DNA from: a virus | IMG/VR virus record: IMGVR_UViG_3300047560_000743 | Span: 1-27,079 of that record | DNA: 27,079 nucleotides | Direction: 5' to 3' (one strand) | Shown: positions 1 through 8,300 of the stretch, one piece after another | Layout of the letters: each line of letters begins with the position of its first letter | Position numbering within the stretch: the first letter of the stretch is position 1 | The notes under the pieces: generated by a model | What the model was told of the DNA's origin: nothing | What the model saw: the letters and a program-made list of their open reading frames with translations, nothing else | Database searches by the model: none | Program-made: the position numbers and the translations under genes

Positions 1-2
1 AC

Positions 3-494
3 AGTAAATGGCGTCCAATGATGGGTTGGATGTACATGGTTGTCTGCACTATGGATATGGTTATATTCCCTATTCTATGGAGTTTATTGCAAACATTCAA
101 TCATCAACCGGTAACGCAATGGAATCCGCTAACACTACAAGGTGCAGGACTATTCCACATTGCCATGGGTGCAGTTCTAGGACTAGCAGCATGGGGTCGA
201 ACACAGGAAAAATTAGGAGGAGCAAACAATGGCGGAGCACAACCAGCACCAACAACAGGCTTTGGCGTACCTAGCCCAGGACCAAGCAGTTTCCAGGCAC
301 CAGCTCAGACAGGTTTCGGAGCAACAAGCACCCCAGGAGGCTTTGGCTCAGGCAGCTTTGGAAGCACACCTAGTCCGGCGCCAGCTGGAGGCTTTGGCAG
401 CAATCCAGGACTTGGAGCGCCAGCGTTTGGGTCAATAGAAATGACCGCAAGTGGAAAGAAAATCGTACCAACTGGTCCGGACCCACTTCTATAA
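3..494 (+). CDS. Holin-like membrane protein with Gly/Phe-rich tail (5' partial)
   Basis: The frame is already open at the left edge (Ser-Lys-Trp-Arg-Pro before the first visible Met codon at 18), so the true start lies outside the window. The visible protein has a hydrophobic segment near its start (Trp-Met-Tyr-Met through Leu-Leu-Gln-Thr-Phe) and a second after a short polar stretch (Ala-Gly-Leu-Phe-His through Ala-Ala-Trp-Gly). The 'RPxMxWxY...D..IFPxLW' pattern resembles three-TM holin-like proteins of phages and gene-transfer agents. The last ~90 residues are low complexity, rich in Gly, Pro, Ser and Ala, with repeated Gly-Phe-Gly units. Inferred role: inner-membrane protein in lysis. 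The tail is unlike classical holins, so a structural membrane protein is possible. Confidence 0.55.
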   Translation, partial: SKWRPMMGWMYMVVCTMDMVIFPILWSLLQTFNHQPVTQWNPLTLQGAGLFHIAMGAVLGLAAWGRTQEKLGGANNGGAQPAPTTGFGVPSPGPSSFQAPAQTGFGATSTPGGFGSGSFGSTPSPAPAGGFGSNPGLGAPAFGSIEMTASGKKIVPTGPDPLL

Positions 495-507
495 GGAGCA
501 AATAGAT

Positions 508-699
508 ATGAAAAAAATATTAACATTATTAATCACAGGCCTTATGGCTACTACATTAGTATACGCCGGCGGGGAAGAAAAGAAAGTCTGCGAAACCAAA
601 GTAGATCCAAAGACTAAAAAGGAAAAAGAAGTTTGCAAAACTATCAAAGTCCATAAAAAAGTCGAAGGTGATAAAGTCCCAGACAGTAAGAAAAAATAA
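508..699 (+). CDS. Small secreted lysine-rich peptide
   Basis: A 63-residue protein. The ATG at 508 follows an AAGGAG ribosome site at 493-498; an in-frame ATG at 451 lies inside the upstream gene and has no such site. The N-terminus is a classical signal peptide: Met-Lys-Lys, a Leu/Ile/Thr-rich hydrophobic core, then Val-Tyr-Ala before Gly-Gly, fitting signal peptidase I cleavage near residue 20. The mature part is about 43 residues, very Lys-rich, with two Cys in similar settings (KVCETK and EVCKTI) that could form a disulfide in the periplasm. Position beside the holin-like gene suggests a role at the envelope, but I do not recognise a characterised family. Confidence 0.7.
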   Translation: MKKILTLLITGLMATTLVYAGGEEKKVCETKVDPKTKKEKEVCKTIKVHKKVEGDKVPDSKKK

Positions 700-703
700 A
701 ATC

Positions 704-732
704 TTGACAACCTAAGAAAGGTATAGTATACT
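704..732 (+). promoter_or_regulatory. Sigma-70-type promoter before dnaJ-like gene
   Basis: TTGACA at 704-709, a 17-base spacer, and TATACT at 727-732, one base from the full consensus. Transcription would start near 739, leaving about 13 bases before the ATG at 753. The -10 box lies inside the palindrome at 713-750. Confidence 0.75.
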
Positions 733-750
733 CTACTATACCTTTTCTTA
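713..750. terminator. Stem-loop overlapping the promoter (terminator or PeSL-like cassette)
   Basis: Arms TAAGAAAGGTATAGTA (713-728) and TACTATACCTTTTCTTA (734-750) are complementary apart from one bulged base, with a five-base loop (729-733). The A-rich left and T-rich right flanks make it nearly symmetrical, so it could end transcription in either direction. T4-type phages are known to carry early promoter plus stem-loop cassettes between genes, and this has that composition. Confidence 0.55.
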
Positions 751-752
751 TT

Positions 753-1583
753 ATGGATCACTACTCAACGTTAGGTGTTGCTAAAACAGCAAGCCAAGAT
801 GAAATTAAAAAGGCTTACAGAAAGCTGGCAAGTCAACACCACCCCGATAAAGGTGGAGATAAAACCAAATTCCAAGAAGTACAGGCCGCATATGACACAC
901 TAAGCGATCCGGACAAACGAGCACAATACGACAATCCTGCACCGCAAGGCTTCCACCAATATGGCGGGATGCCACCGGGATTTGAAGACATGATGAGCCA
1001 AATGTTTGGCAGCGGTGGATTTGGCGGATTTAATGATATATTTGGGCGTCGACAGCAACCCGTACGAAACAGAACGTTAAATCTTCAAACTCAAATTACA
1101 TTAGAAGAAGCATTTACAGGTAAAGACATTGTTGCTAACATTAGATTACCTTCGGGCAAAGACCAAGTAGTTGAAGTTAAAGTGCCCGCCGGTGTCCGTG
1201 AAGGAACTGTGTTGAGACTTTCAGGAATGGGTGACGATTCTTATCCAAATATGCCCCGAGGTGATATTCACTTAGCTGTTAATATCTTACCACATAACAC
1301 TTACATGAGGCAAGGAGATGATCTCTTAAGGACTCTACCAATAACCTGTTTCGATGCAATACTAGGTAAAACTCTTACATTCGAAACACTAGACAATAAA
1401 ACACTTGAAATTAACATTGCCCCAGGAACACAACATGGACAGATATTAGCAGTTCAAAATTATGGCATGCCCCACATGTCAGATAATAGGATGAGGGGTC
1501 GATTGTTATTAGAAATTAAAATAACAGTACCTACTAACTTAACCGAGACTCAAAAAGATCTCGTTAAAAAAATTATTTCTTAA
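753..1583 (+). CDS. dnaJ: DnaJ/CbpA-type co-chaperone
   Basis: A 276-residue J-domain protein. Residues 1-65 form a J domain with the catalytic His-Pro-Asp at 30-32, needed to stimulate DnaK ATPase. A Gly/Phe-rich linker follows (about 80-110), then a C-terminal substrate-binding region. No CxxCxGxG zinc fingers are present, so it is type II (CbpA-like) rather than full DnaJ, and its length fits that class. The ATG is only two bases after the palindrome at 713-750 and has no visible Shine-Dalgarno site. The clp gene follows 24 bases later, so the two probably form one transcript. Inferred role: recruiting host DnaK to phage proteins or remodelling host ones. Confidence 0.9.
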   Translation: MDHYSTLGVAKTASQDEIKKAYRKLASQHHPDKGGDKTKFQEVQAAYDTLSDPDKRAQYDNPAPQGFHQYGGMPPGFEDMMSQMFGSGGFGGFNDIFGRRQQPVRNRTLNLQTQITLEEAFTGKDIVANIRLPSGKDQVVEVKVPAGVREGTVLRLSGMGDDSYPNMPRGDIHLAVNILPHNTYMRQGDDLLRTLPITCFDAILGKTLTFETLDNKTLEINIAPGTQHGQILAVQNYGMPHMSDNRMRGRLLLEIKITVPTNLTETQKDLVKKIIS

Positions 1584-1607
1584 ATATCTAGAAGGAAAAA
1601 TAAAATA

Positions 1608-3899
1608 ATGTTGCAACCAAATAAAGACCTAGAACAAATTTTCGAATCTGCTGTCAATCTTGCAGGAAAGAAACAGCATGAGTACGTTACTTTAGAACAT
1701 TTTCTGTATGGTCTTATTACAAACGAGTCATTTTCGAATCTTCTTTTAAGTTTCGGTGCCGATGTAACTACATTGGCTAAGAATCTAGAAAAGTTCATCG
1801 ACGAAGGATTGACCGAGATAGTTAATCCTAATTCGGATAGGCCCAAGAAAACAAATACAGTTGACAAAGTTCTAAATAGAGCATTTACTCATGTATTGTT
1901 CTCAGGAAGAACTGTAATTGAACCAGTTGACTGTTTTATCAGTATGTTTGCTGAAAAGAAAAGTCATGCCGCATTTTTTATTAGAAAAGCAAACATTGAT
2001 AAAGATAAGTTTATTAGTTTCCTAAGGAAAGAACATCAGCAAAGAGAAGAACAAGAAGATGCTGAAGAATTCAGAGGAAAAAATCCGCAAATTGAAAGAT
2101 TAATCAGTCAGTTCTGTACTAATCTAACAGCTCGTGCTAAAGCAAAGAAAATTGATCCGGTTATTGGCAGAGAACAAGAAATCGAAGAAGTACAATTGGT
2201 ACTTGCTCGTCGTAACAAAGCCAACGTCATGCTTATCGGAGATCCTGGTGTAGGTAAAACTGCTATTGCAGAAGGTCTTGCTCGTAAAATTGTAGAAGGT
2301 AATGTCCCCAAGTTTATTCAAGATCATACTGTTTATAACCTAGATATTAGTGCTATCCTTGCAGGTAGCAAATATCGTGGTGACTTTGAAGAACGCCTTA
2401 AAATGATCATCGGTGCTATTGAGAAGAAAGGCAAGTGCATCTTGTTTATCGACGAAGCACATATGATGAACGGTGCAGGTGCCGCAAACGGTAATAGCAA
2501 TGACATGGCCAATATGCTCAAACCTGCTCTAAGTAAAGGTACTCTAAAAGTTATTGCTAGCACTACTTGGGAAGAATTCCGTAAGCACTTTGAAAAGGAT
2601 CGTGCGTTGATGCGTCGATTCCAACGTGTTGTAGTCGACGAGCCAAACGAAGCAACCTGTATTAAGATTCTTAAAGGTCTTAAAAAATATTATGAAAAAC
2701 ACCACGGTGTTAAGATTACAAATCAGGCCATCACAGATGCAGTTACATATTCTGTGAAATATATGAGCGATAAGAAACTACCAGATAAGGCTATTGACCT
2801 AATTGACTGTGCGTGTGCTCGTTTCAAGGTTAAAGACGAAGAAAATGGGGTCGTAGACCATGATGAAATAATGTATGAAGTAGCAAAGATCGCTAATCTT
2901 CCTTTAGAACAAGTTAATGCTAAAGAAGGAATGAACTTAGCTAGCCTTGAAAAGAATCTACGCAATAAAGTTTTCGGTCAAGAAAGTGCAATTGAAAGTC
3001 TGCTTGATAAGATTTTTATTAGTCAAGCAGGGCTAAAAGCATTCAATAGACCTGTCGGTAGTTTCTTATTTGTTGGTCCAACCGGTGTCGGTAAGACAGA
3101 AGTTGCTAAACAACTATCGAGCAATATGGGTGTTAAACTTGTTCGCTTTGATATGAGTGAGTTTCAAGAGAAACACAGTGTTGCTAAGTTTATCGGTGCG
3201 CCTCCGGGATACGTCGGCTTTGATGATAATGCAGGTCAGTTGATTACACAATTACAAGAAAATCCAAACTGTGTTCTATTACTAGATGAAGTTGAAAAAG
3301 CACACCCTGATGTTTTAACTGTGCTTTTACAACTGATGGATAATGGATTTGTTACAGGTAGCAACGGCAAGAAAGCTGATGCCCGCAATGCTATTATTAT
3401 CATGACATCAAATCTTGGTGCTTCGGACGCTGAAAAGAATGCAGTTGGATTTGGTAGTCTAGAACGTGACAGCGATCCTAAAGATGCTGTTAATAAATTC
3501 TTTGCCCCAGAATTCCGTAATCGTTTAGATGGTATTGTTAGATTTGGCAAATTGGATCAAATTAACATGATCAAGATTGTTAAGAAATTCATTGACGAGC
3601 TAAACTCACTAGTAAAGGACAAAAACATCCATATTAAACCAACATCAGAAGCTGTTGAATTCTTGATCTCTAAGGGGTTTAATAGTAAAATGGGGGCTCG
3701 TCCTTTACAAAGAACAATTGACGAACACATTAAGAAACCGCTAAGTAAAGAAATCTTGTTTGGTAAATTAACAAACGGTGGTGTCGTTGAAGTTTCTGTT
3801 GAAAAAGATAAACTACAAATCAATATTGTTGATGTTCTTCCTATCGAAAAGACAAAATCTACTGATGAAAACCCAAATTCAAAAGCTGAGATCCAGTAA
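1608..3899 (+). CDS. clpA: ClpA-type AAA+ unfoldase
   Basis: A 763-residue HSP100 ATPase, close to bacterial ClpA in length. An N-terminal Clp repeat domain (about 1-140) precedes two AAA+ modules with Walker A motifs GDPGVGKT (211-218) and GPTGVGKT (490-497), and Walker B motifs FIDEAH and LLLDEVEKAH. The long coiled-coil middle domain of ClpB is absent, which argues for ClpA/ClpC. Val-Gly-Phe at 613-615 sits where the ClpP-binding [LIV]-G-[FL] loop is found, so it could dock on host ClpP; no clpP gene is in the window. An AAGGA site lies upstream of the ATG at 1608. It ends inside the start of the next gene. Confidence 0.92.
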   Translation: MLQPNKDLEQIFESAVNLAGKKQHEYVTLEHFLYGLITNESFSNLLLSFGADVTTLAKNLEKFIDEGLTEIVNPNSDRPKKTNTVDKVLNRAFTHVLFSGRTVIEPVDCFISMFAEKKSHAAFFIRKANIDKDKFISFLRKEHQQREEQEDAEEFRGKNPQIERLISQFCTNLTARAKAKKIDPVIGREQEIEEVQLVLARRNKANVMLIGDPGVGKTAIAEGLARKIVEGNVPKFIQDHTVYNLDISAILAGSKYRGDFEERLKMIIGAIEKKGKCILFIDEAHMMNGAGAANGNSNDMANMLKPALSKGTLKVIASTTWEEFRKHFEKDRALMRRFQRVVVDEPNEATCIKILKGLKKYYEKHHGVKITNQAITDAVTYSVKYMSDKKLPDKAIDLIDCACARFKVKDEENGVVDHDEIMYEVAKIANLPLEQVNAKEGMNLASLEKNLRNKVFGQESAIESLLDKIFISQAGLKAFNRPVGSFLFVGPTGVGKTEVAKQLSSNMGVKLVRFDMSEFQEKHSVAKFIGAPPGYVGFDDNAGQLITQLQENPNCVLLLDEVEKAHPDVLTVLLQLMDNGFVTGSNGKKADARNAIIIMTSNLGASDAEKNAVGFGSLERDSDPKDAVNKFFAPEFRNRLDGIVRFGKLDQINMIKIVKKFIDELNSLVKDKNIHIKPTSEAVEFLISKGFNSKMGARPLQRTIDEHIKKPLSKEILFGKLTNGGVVEVSVEKDKLQINIVDVLPIEKTKSTDENPNSKAEIQ

Positions 3900-4551
3900 G
3901 CTCTTTTATAATAAGTGGCCTTATAAGGTAGAATGCTACCAACATGGGGCTTCTAAGATCCCCTTTCATAGTCTATCTGCAATACGTGATTGGTGTAAGA
4001 CTGGAAAGGGTATCTACTTTGGCAGATTCGATAAAACTCCAGATCCTAAACAATATTTAGAGTTTATCGATGCTGTTGAGCCTTTCTTAAAAAACGAAAA
4101 TGTAAGGGTGCGAACAGAACGAGGGCATTTTAATCTGTTCTGTATGGATCAAGCTCAGTTAGAAGTTATAGAAAACCGCTTACGACCTTGGATTACTAAA
4201 ATCAGCGGTCCAACTACACAAGAAGAATTAGACTTTCTATTGTCAAATGGACATAAAAAAATACTCTGTGACGGGCTACCTCACGAAATGTACAATTATA
4301 AAATTTATTTTAAGAGTAATTTTCCGCCCGATAAAAGACAGAACTTCCTGCTGTGGTCTAAAAAATACGGTGATAAACTTAATATAAGCAGTACAACAGA
4401 AGGATGGCTATCATGCACCAAGCATTATGTACAGAGTCCGTTTATGTATGTAGTAGATGATAAAATGTTAAGCATGATCGGCATCTATCTCAGCGGAAAT
4501 ATCAGAAAAGTAGAAGAATTCATACTTAGAGAGAACGCACTAACGGTATAA
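3865..4551 (+). CDS. Conserved phage protein of unknown function
   Basis: A 228-residue protein if started at the ATG at 3865, which overlaps the end of the clp gene by 35 bases; the frame is open further upstream (first ATG 3778) but that would be a much longer overlap. No ribosome site is visible, suggesting coupling to clp translation. The protein is soluble and aromatic-rich. Two stretches look loosely related: Tyr-Lys-Val-Glu-Cys near residue 20 and Tyr-Lys-Ile-Tyr-Phe near residue 145, each followed by a polar, Ser/Lys-containing segment, hinting at an internal duplication. I do not recognise the family and assign no function. The stop codon is embedded in the late promoter at 4547. Confidence 0.75.
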   Translation: MKTQIQKLRSSKLFYNKWPYKVECYQHGASKIPFHSLSAIRDWCKTGKGIYFGRFDKTPDPKQYLEFIDAVEPFLKNENVRVRTERGHFNLFCMDQAQLEVIENRLRPWITKISGPTTQEELDFLLSNGHKKILCDGLPHEMYNYKIYFKSNFPPDKRQNFLLWSKKYGDKLNISSTTEGWLSCTKHYVQSPFMYVVDDKMLSMIGIYLSGNIRKVEEFILRENALTV

Positions 4552-4554
4552 ATA
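4547..4554 (+). promoter_or_regulatory. T4-type late promoter TATAAATA
   Basis: An exact match to the T4 late promoter -10 octamer, overlapping the stop codon of the upstream gene and eight bases before the ATG at 4562. T4 late genes need gp55/gp33 and the gp45 clamp, and a clamp gene is present at 15615. Transcription would start almost at the ATG. Confidence 0.65.
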
Positions 4555-4561
4555 ACATATT

Positions 4562-4957
4562 ATGCCAGCTTTAAGTCAAAGTCTTATTTTTCATGTTGTT
4601 ACAGGAACTAACACTGTACTAGTAGATTACCCTAACACAGGAACCTCTACCCTTTCATACTTTAGCGATAAAGTAAAAGGAGATGGTTATTTCGGTGGGA
4701 GTGATGGGTTCCACACAATATCCGTTAATTCGTCTAGATACTTTGTAGGTACCGTTACAATGCAGGCAACGTTAGCGGCTGAACCAATAGATTCGGATTG
4801 GTTTGATATTGCAGATACAGCAGTTTCTTATAGACAGAATGAAATAAGAACAACAAACACCGTCGATCTATTCAATTTTACTGGCAATTTTGTATGGGTT
4901 AGAGGACACATCTTAATAGATGAAGGTGCTGTCCTTTCAATCCAATACAATCACTAA
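4562..4957 (+). CDS. Beta-rich structural-type protein
   Basis: A 131-residue protein rich in Thr, Ser, Val, Phe and Gly with alternating hydrophobic residues, as in a beta-sandwich domain. The C-terminal pattern 'NFTGNFVWVRGH...G.V.SIQYNH' resembles small structural proteins of marine T4-like phages, where a similar strand motif ends capsid-decoration or fibre-like proteins. The perfect late promoter directly upstream supports virion function. No Shine-Dalgarno site precedes the ATG, so translation may start on a leaderless or near-leaderless mRNA. The exact structural role is not known from the sequence. Confidence 0.7.
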   Translation: MPALSQSLIFHVVTGTNTVLVDYPNTGTSTLSYFSDKVKGDGYFGGSDGFHTISVNSSRYFVGTVTMQATLAAEPIDSDWFDIADTAVSYRQNEIRTTNTVDLFNFTGNFVWVRGHILIDEGAVLSIQYNH

Positions 4958-4968
4958 AATATCTTTCA

Positions 4969-5001
4969 TATAAATTTTAATAAATACTCTATAAGAGTAT
5001 T
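4969..5001 (+). promoter_or_regulatory. Late-promoter-like octamers and hairpin
   Basis: In the gap before the gene at 5029 there are two 7-of-8 matches to the T4 late octamer, TATAAATT at 4969-4976 and AATAAATA at 4979-4986. The second runs into a perfect inverted repeat, AATACTCT (4983-4990) and AGAGTATT (4994-5001), with a three-base loop. It could be a late promoter with a hairpin in its leader, or a weak terminator. Confidence 0.35.
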
Positions 5002-5028
5002 CACGCCTTCTTATGACCGATAAAAAAT

Positions 5029-5394
5029 ATGAAACTATTAGAATTTTTTAACAAACCTCTCAATTTTAGCAAGACTAAAGAGGAACAAGATAGAGATGAT
5101 AAGAAGCTCGACGACGAACTTTTTTGGTATATCCTAGATCACGATAAACTACACAAAGATTATTTTTTTCCTATTGCTAAAAAAGTAAACAAATTAAAAG
5201 AATGTGGACCAGAAATGGTATTAGAGCTATATATGCCTATGGTTATAAAAGGTTGTAAAGAATTTTATCATGATAAAAAAATGGAAGGTAGCTTAGGAAA
5301 AACATTTTCAACTAAATTCAGAGAAAACCTATGTCACAGATTACACGATCACTATCGAGATGACATAAAAAAGGGTGCTTACAAGCTAGGATAA
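5029..5394 (+). CDS. Small acidic/basic helical phage protein, unknown
   Basis: A 121-residue, highly charged, probably all-helical protein. It starts Met-Lys-Leu-Leu-Glu-Phe-Phe-Asn-Lys-Pro, similar in style to the start of the large protein that follows (Met-Asn-Leu-Phe-Asp-Leu-Ile-Arg-Lys-Pro), and the two genes are four bases apart, so they are probably made together. The central part has a Trp-Tyr-Ile-Leu-Asp-His-Asp patch and several His residues (DHDKLHKDYF; HRLHDHYRDD) that might bind a metal. I do not recognise a characterised family. Proximity to late-promoter-like sites suggests late expression. Confidence 0.75.
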   Translation: MKLLEFFNKPLNFSKTKEEQDRDDKKLDDELFWYILDHDKLHKDYFFPIAKKVNKLKECGPEMVLELYMPMVIKGCKEFYHDKKMEGSLGKTFSTKFRENLCHRLHDHYRDDIKKGAYKLG

Positions 5395-5398
5395 ACAG

Positions 5399-8300
5399 AT
5401 GAATTTATTTGACCTAATTAGAAAACCTAAATTAATGGAAGGCGGCAACCTAGCAATAGGGGGCGACGAAGCTCAACAGATTGATCTTAAAGTTCATAAC
5501 CGTTCATATATTGTTCCAATTTTAGATAATCTACTACAGAGCATAAACAATGCATATACACAAGCATACGGTGGACCACTTTGGAATCCAAAGGTCTTAA
5601 AGAGTCGTAAGTACCTAAGTGGGTCAAGTCTACATTTTTTCAACACGGATATACCCGATGATGAATTTGTTAGAGTAAAACCTAAAGTGGGCGATATTGA
5701 TACACAGGTTAATAAGGATGCCGAAGGTAATTTAGAACAATGGTTAAACTTTGTTAAAGGTAAGGTCACAGGGCCTGCTAGACTTATTGGCTTTCAACGA
5801 GGCAATGAACAATTTAGTAGTCTATGGGAGTTAACCGACCCCCCTATTAAAGTGCAGATTGATTTAGAATTTGTTGCTTATGAAAAAGATCAACCATCTG
5901 ACTGGTCTGCTTTTAGTCATAGTAGTTCATGGGAAGACCTTAGTCAAGGTATCAAAGGCGTATTTCATAAGTATTTAATACAGTCATTTACACGATTAAC
6001 TACTAAAGAATTTTTATTACGTAAATTAGTGGGCAGGGGTAAAGCTAGAGCAGAGCAGGATATCCCTACTACAGATAATATGTTCTCATTTGCAGTTAGC
6101 AGTAGCGAAGGCGGGGGACTGAGACCTAAATACGAACCAGTAGTTGACGAGAAAGGAAAACCGTTAATAATAGATAATTTACCTGTTATGAAGGCATTGC
6201 CTGCAAGCGGGTACGAACAAGACATCGGAGCTATTTTTCAAAGCATATTCGGTAATCGAGTAAATGGAGCTCAAATTAAAAAACTACTGCCAAAGACTTG
6301 GTCCTTTGTAGGTTTATTAGATATTATGAATGCTACAATGTCTCCGGAAGACAAAGACCTCGTTCTTAATGGATTTGTAGATAAGCTATTTGGTCAGGGC
6401 GCTCAAGGACTTTATAAAAATGACCCAAACAGAGACATGGGCGAAAAAAATGTCGCATTGAATAAGATGATTGAGATTTTAGGTGTTGCTCCGCCTAATA
6501 ATCTTGAACAAACTCGACAAGCATATAAAGCCAATTATAAAATGACTTCTGAAGGTCCCATTGGTCTAGACCGACCTTTAGATGAAGAAGAAAAACCAGC
6601 AGTTCAGGCGCAGTTGCGTAAAAACATGCCTCATCTCCGAGATCTAAAACCTGCAGATTTTTTAGATCTTATAGACGAACTTCGAACTGAAGGTGGTCGT
6701 TTTAAACTTGAAAATATTCCATTAAATGTTAAGATAGATGGCTTTGGCGGTCGCTTTGGAAAGAATGCAGAGGGAAAACCTTTCATGGGGACCAGCAGAA
6801 CAGAGCCTCGTTATTCTGCAGGATTTGTAGATTACCATAAACAAAAAGGAACCGACGATCCCGAAATCTTAGCAAGAGCAGAAAAATTTGATAGCTTGTT
6901 TAATGAAATGATGTCTGCTATCCAAATGATCGACAACAAATTAGGACCAGACTTTTTAATAGATCGTCAGGTCACCTGTGAAGTGTTGTTCCTACCATTC
7001 GCTACGCAAACAGATGAAGGTAAATTAAAGTTCGTAGGTATCGAATATGATAATTTACCAAAGGGTGTTGAATTAGTTCTAGTGCCATATCGCATTGTAG
7101 AAGCTAGCACAGGGAAAGATGTTCCAGGTGGGGATCGAATCGCCCAAGAAATTGCAGAGTTAGGTCAAAGCGGTAATGTAATGTTTATGAGTAATAGGTT
7201 AACTCAGAAAGAAGGGTTAGATGTTACAGAAATAATTAACCCGCTCGAGAACATAGAAGAGCTTAAAAAAATTGTTAGCGATACAATGGGCAAAAGAGAT
7301 CGTGCTAGCCTAGAGCTACGCCGAGAAGTCGAAGCCAAACTAAAACCTGTTCAGCTTGCACTAGAAAAAGCAATCGATGAAGATCCTAACATTGTAGGAA
7401 AGAATAACTTAGGCCAAGACTATGAAGGCATTGTTATCAACAGTCGTTTAGGTCCTATTAAAGTTACGAGCCAAAAACAGAAAGACATTATTGCACAGAA
7501 ACAGGCCGCAAAGAAAGCTGCATGGGCAGAACAACCTAGAGAAAACTCTGCTAAAACAGCAGTAGTTGCTATCGGTAGCTTTGTTGGTCATAGAGGCCAC
7601 GAAGAGCTGTTTAACTATACAATTAATAAAGCCAAAGAAGTAAACGGCGATCCTTACTTGTTTATCGGCAATGCCGTAGGCAAAGATGATCCCATTCCAC
7701 CAGATGTTAAAGCACAAACATGGCACAAAATGTATCCTAACTATGCTAAGAACATCAGTACGGTTCAAGCAGGTGGCAGTATTATGCAGAAGATCAAGCA
7801 TGAGCTAATTAATCCACTACCAGGCAAGCCACCGCGTTATGATAACATTATCATTATGGTAGGTGAAGATCAATCTAGCATGCCTATTGCTAACGCACTA
7901 ATGAAGGCAGTTAACAAGTTCCAAGGTTATGAACATGTTAAAGTAACACTTGAACCAACACCACGCGGAACAGGAATGAGTTTTACAAAACTACGCAACG
8001 TTCTAAAAGACCCAAATGCTACTCCAGAACAACAATATGCGCTGTGGTCGCAAGGTTTCGATGAGCAAAAATTAGGAAAAGATTGGATATTACATCTTAT
8101 GGACATTTCAAGAAAAGGCATGGGCATCAAAGAGCCTACACCAGCTGCCCCAGTTCAACCGGCCGTTCAACCTATACCTGTAGCAGAAGTAAGATTGTTT
8201 AATTCTCTAGTTAGACCTAGTCTAATAGAAACTAAACGTATGAGTGCTGCCGTTAAACTACAACGTGCGTTTGATCGTGAACGTGCTAAGAGTGATGCTA

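Noticed and set aside
7448-7801. Antisense 117-codon open frame inside the giant gene
   Set aside because: Hydrophobic/Cys/Phe-rich antisense shadow of a clear domain on the + strand, with no promoter or ribosome site.
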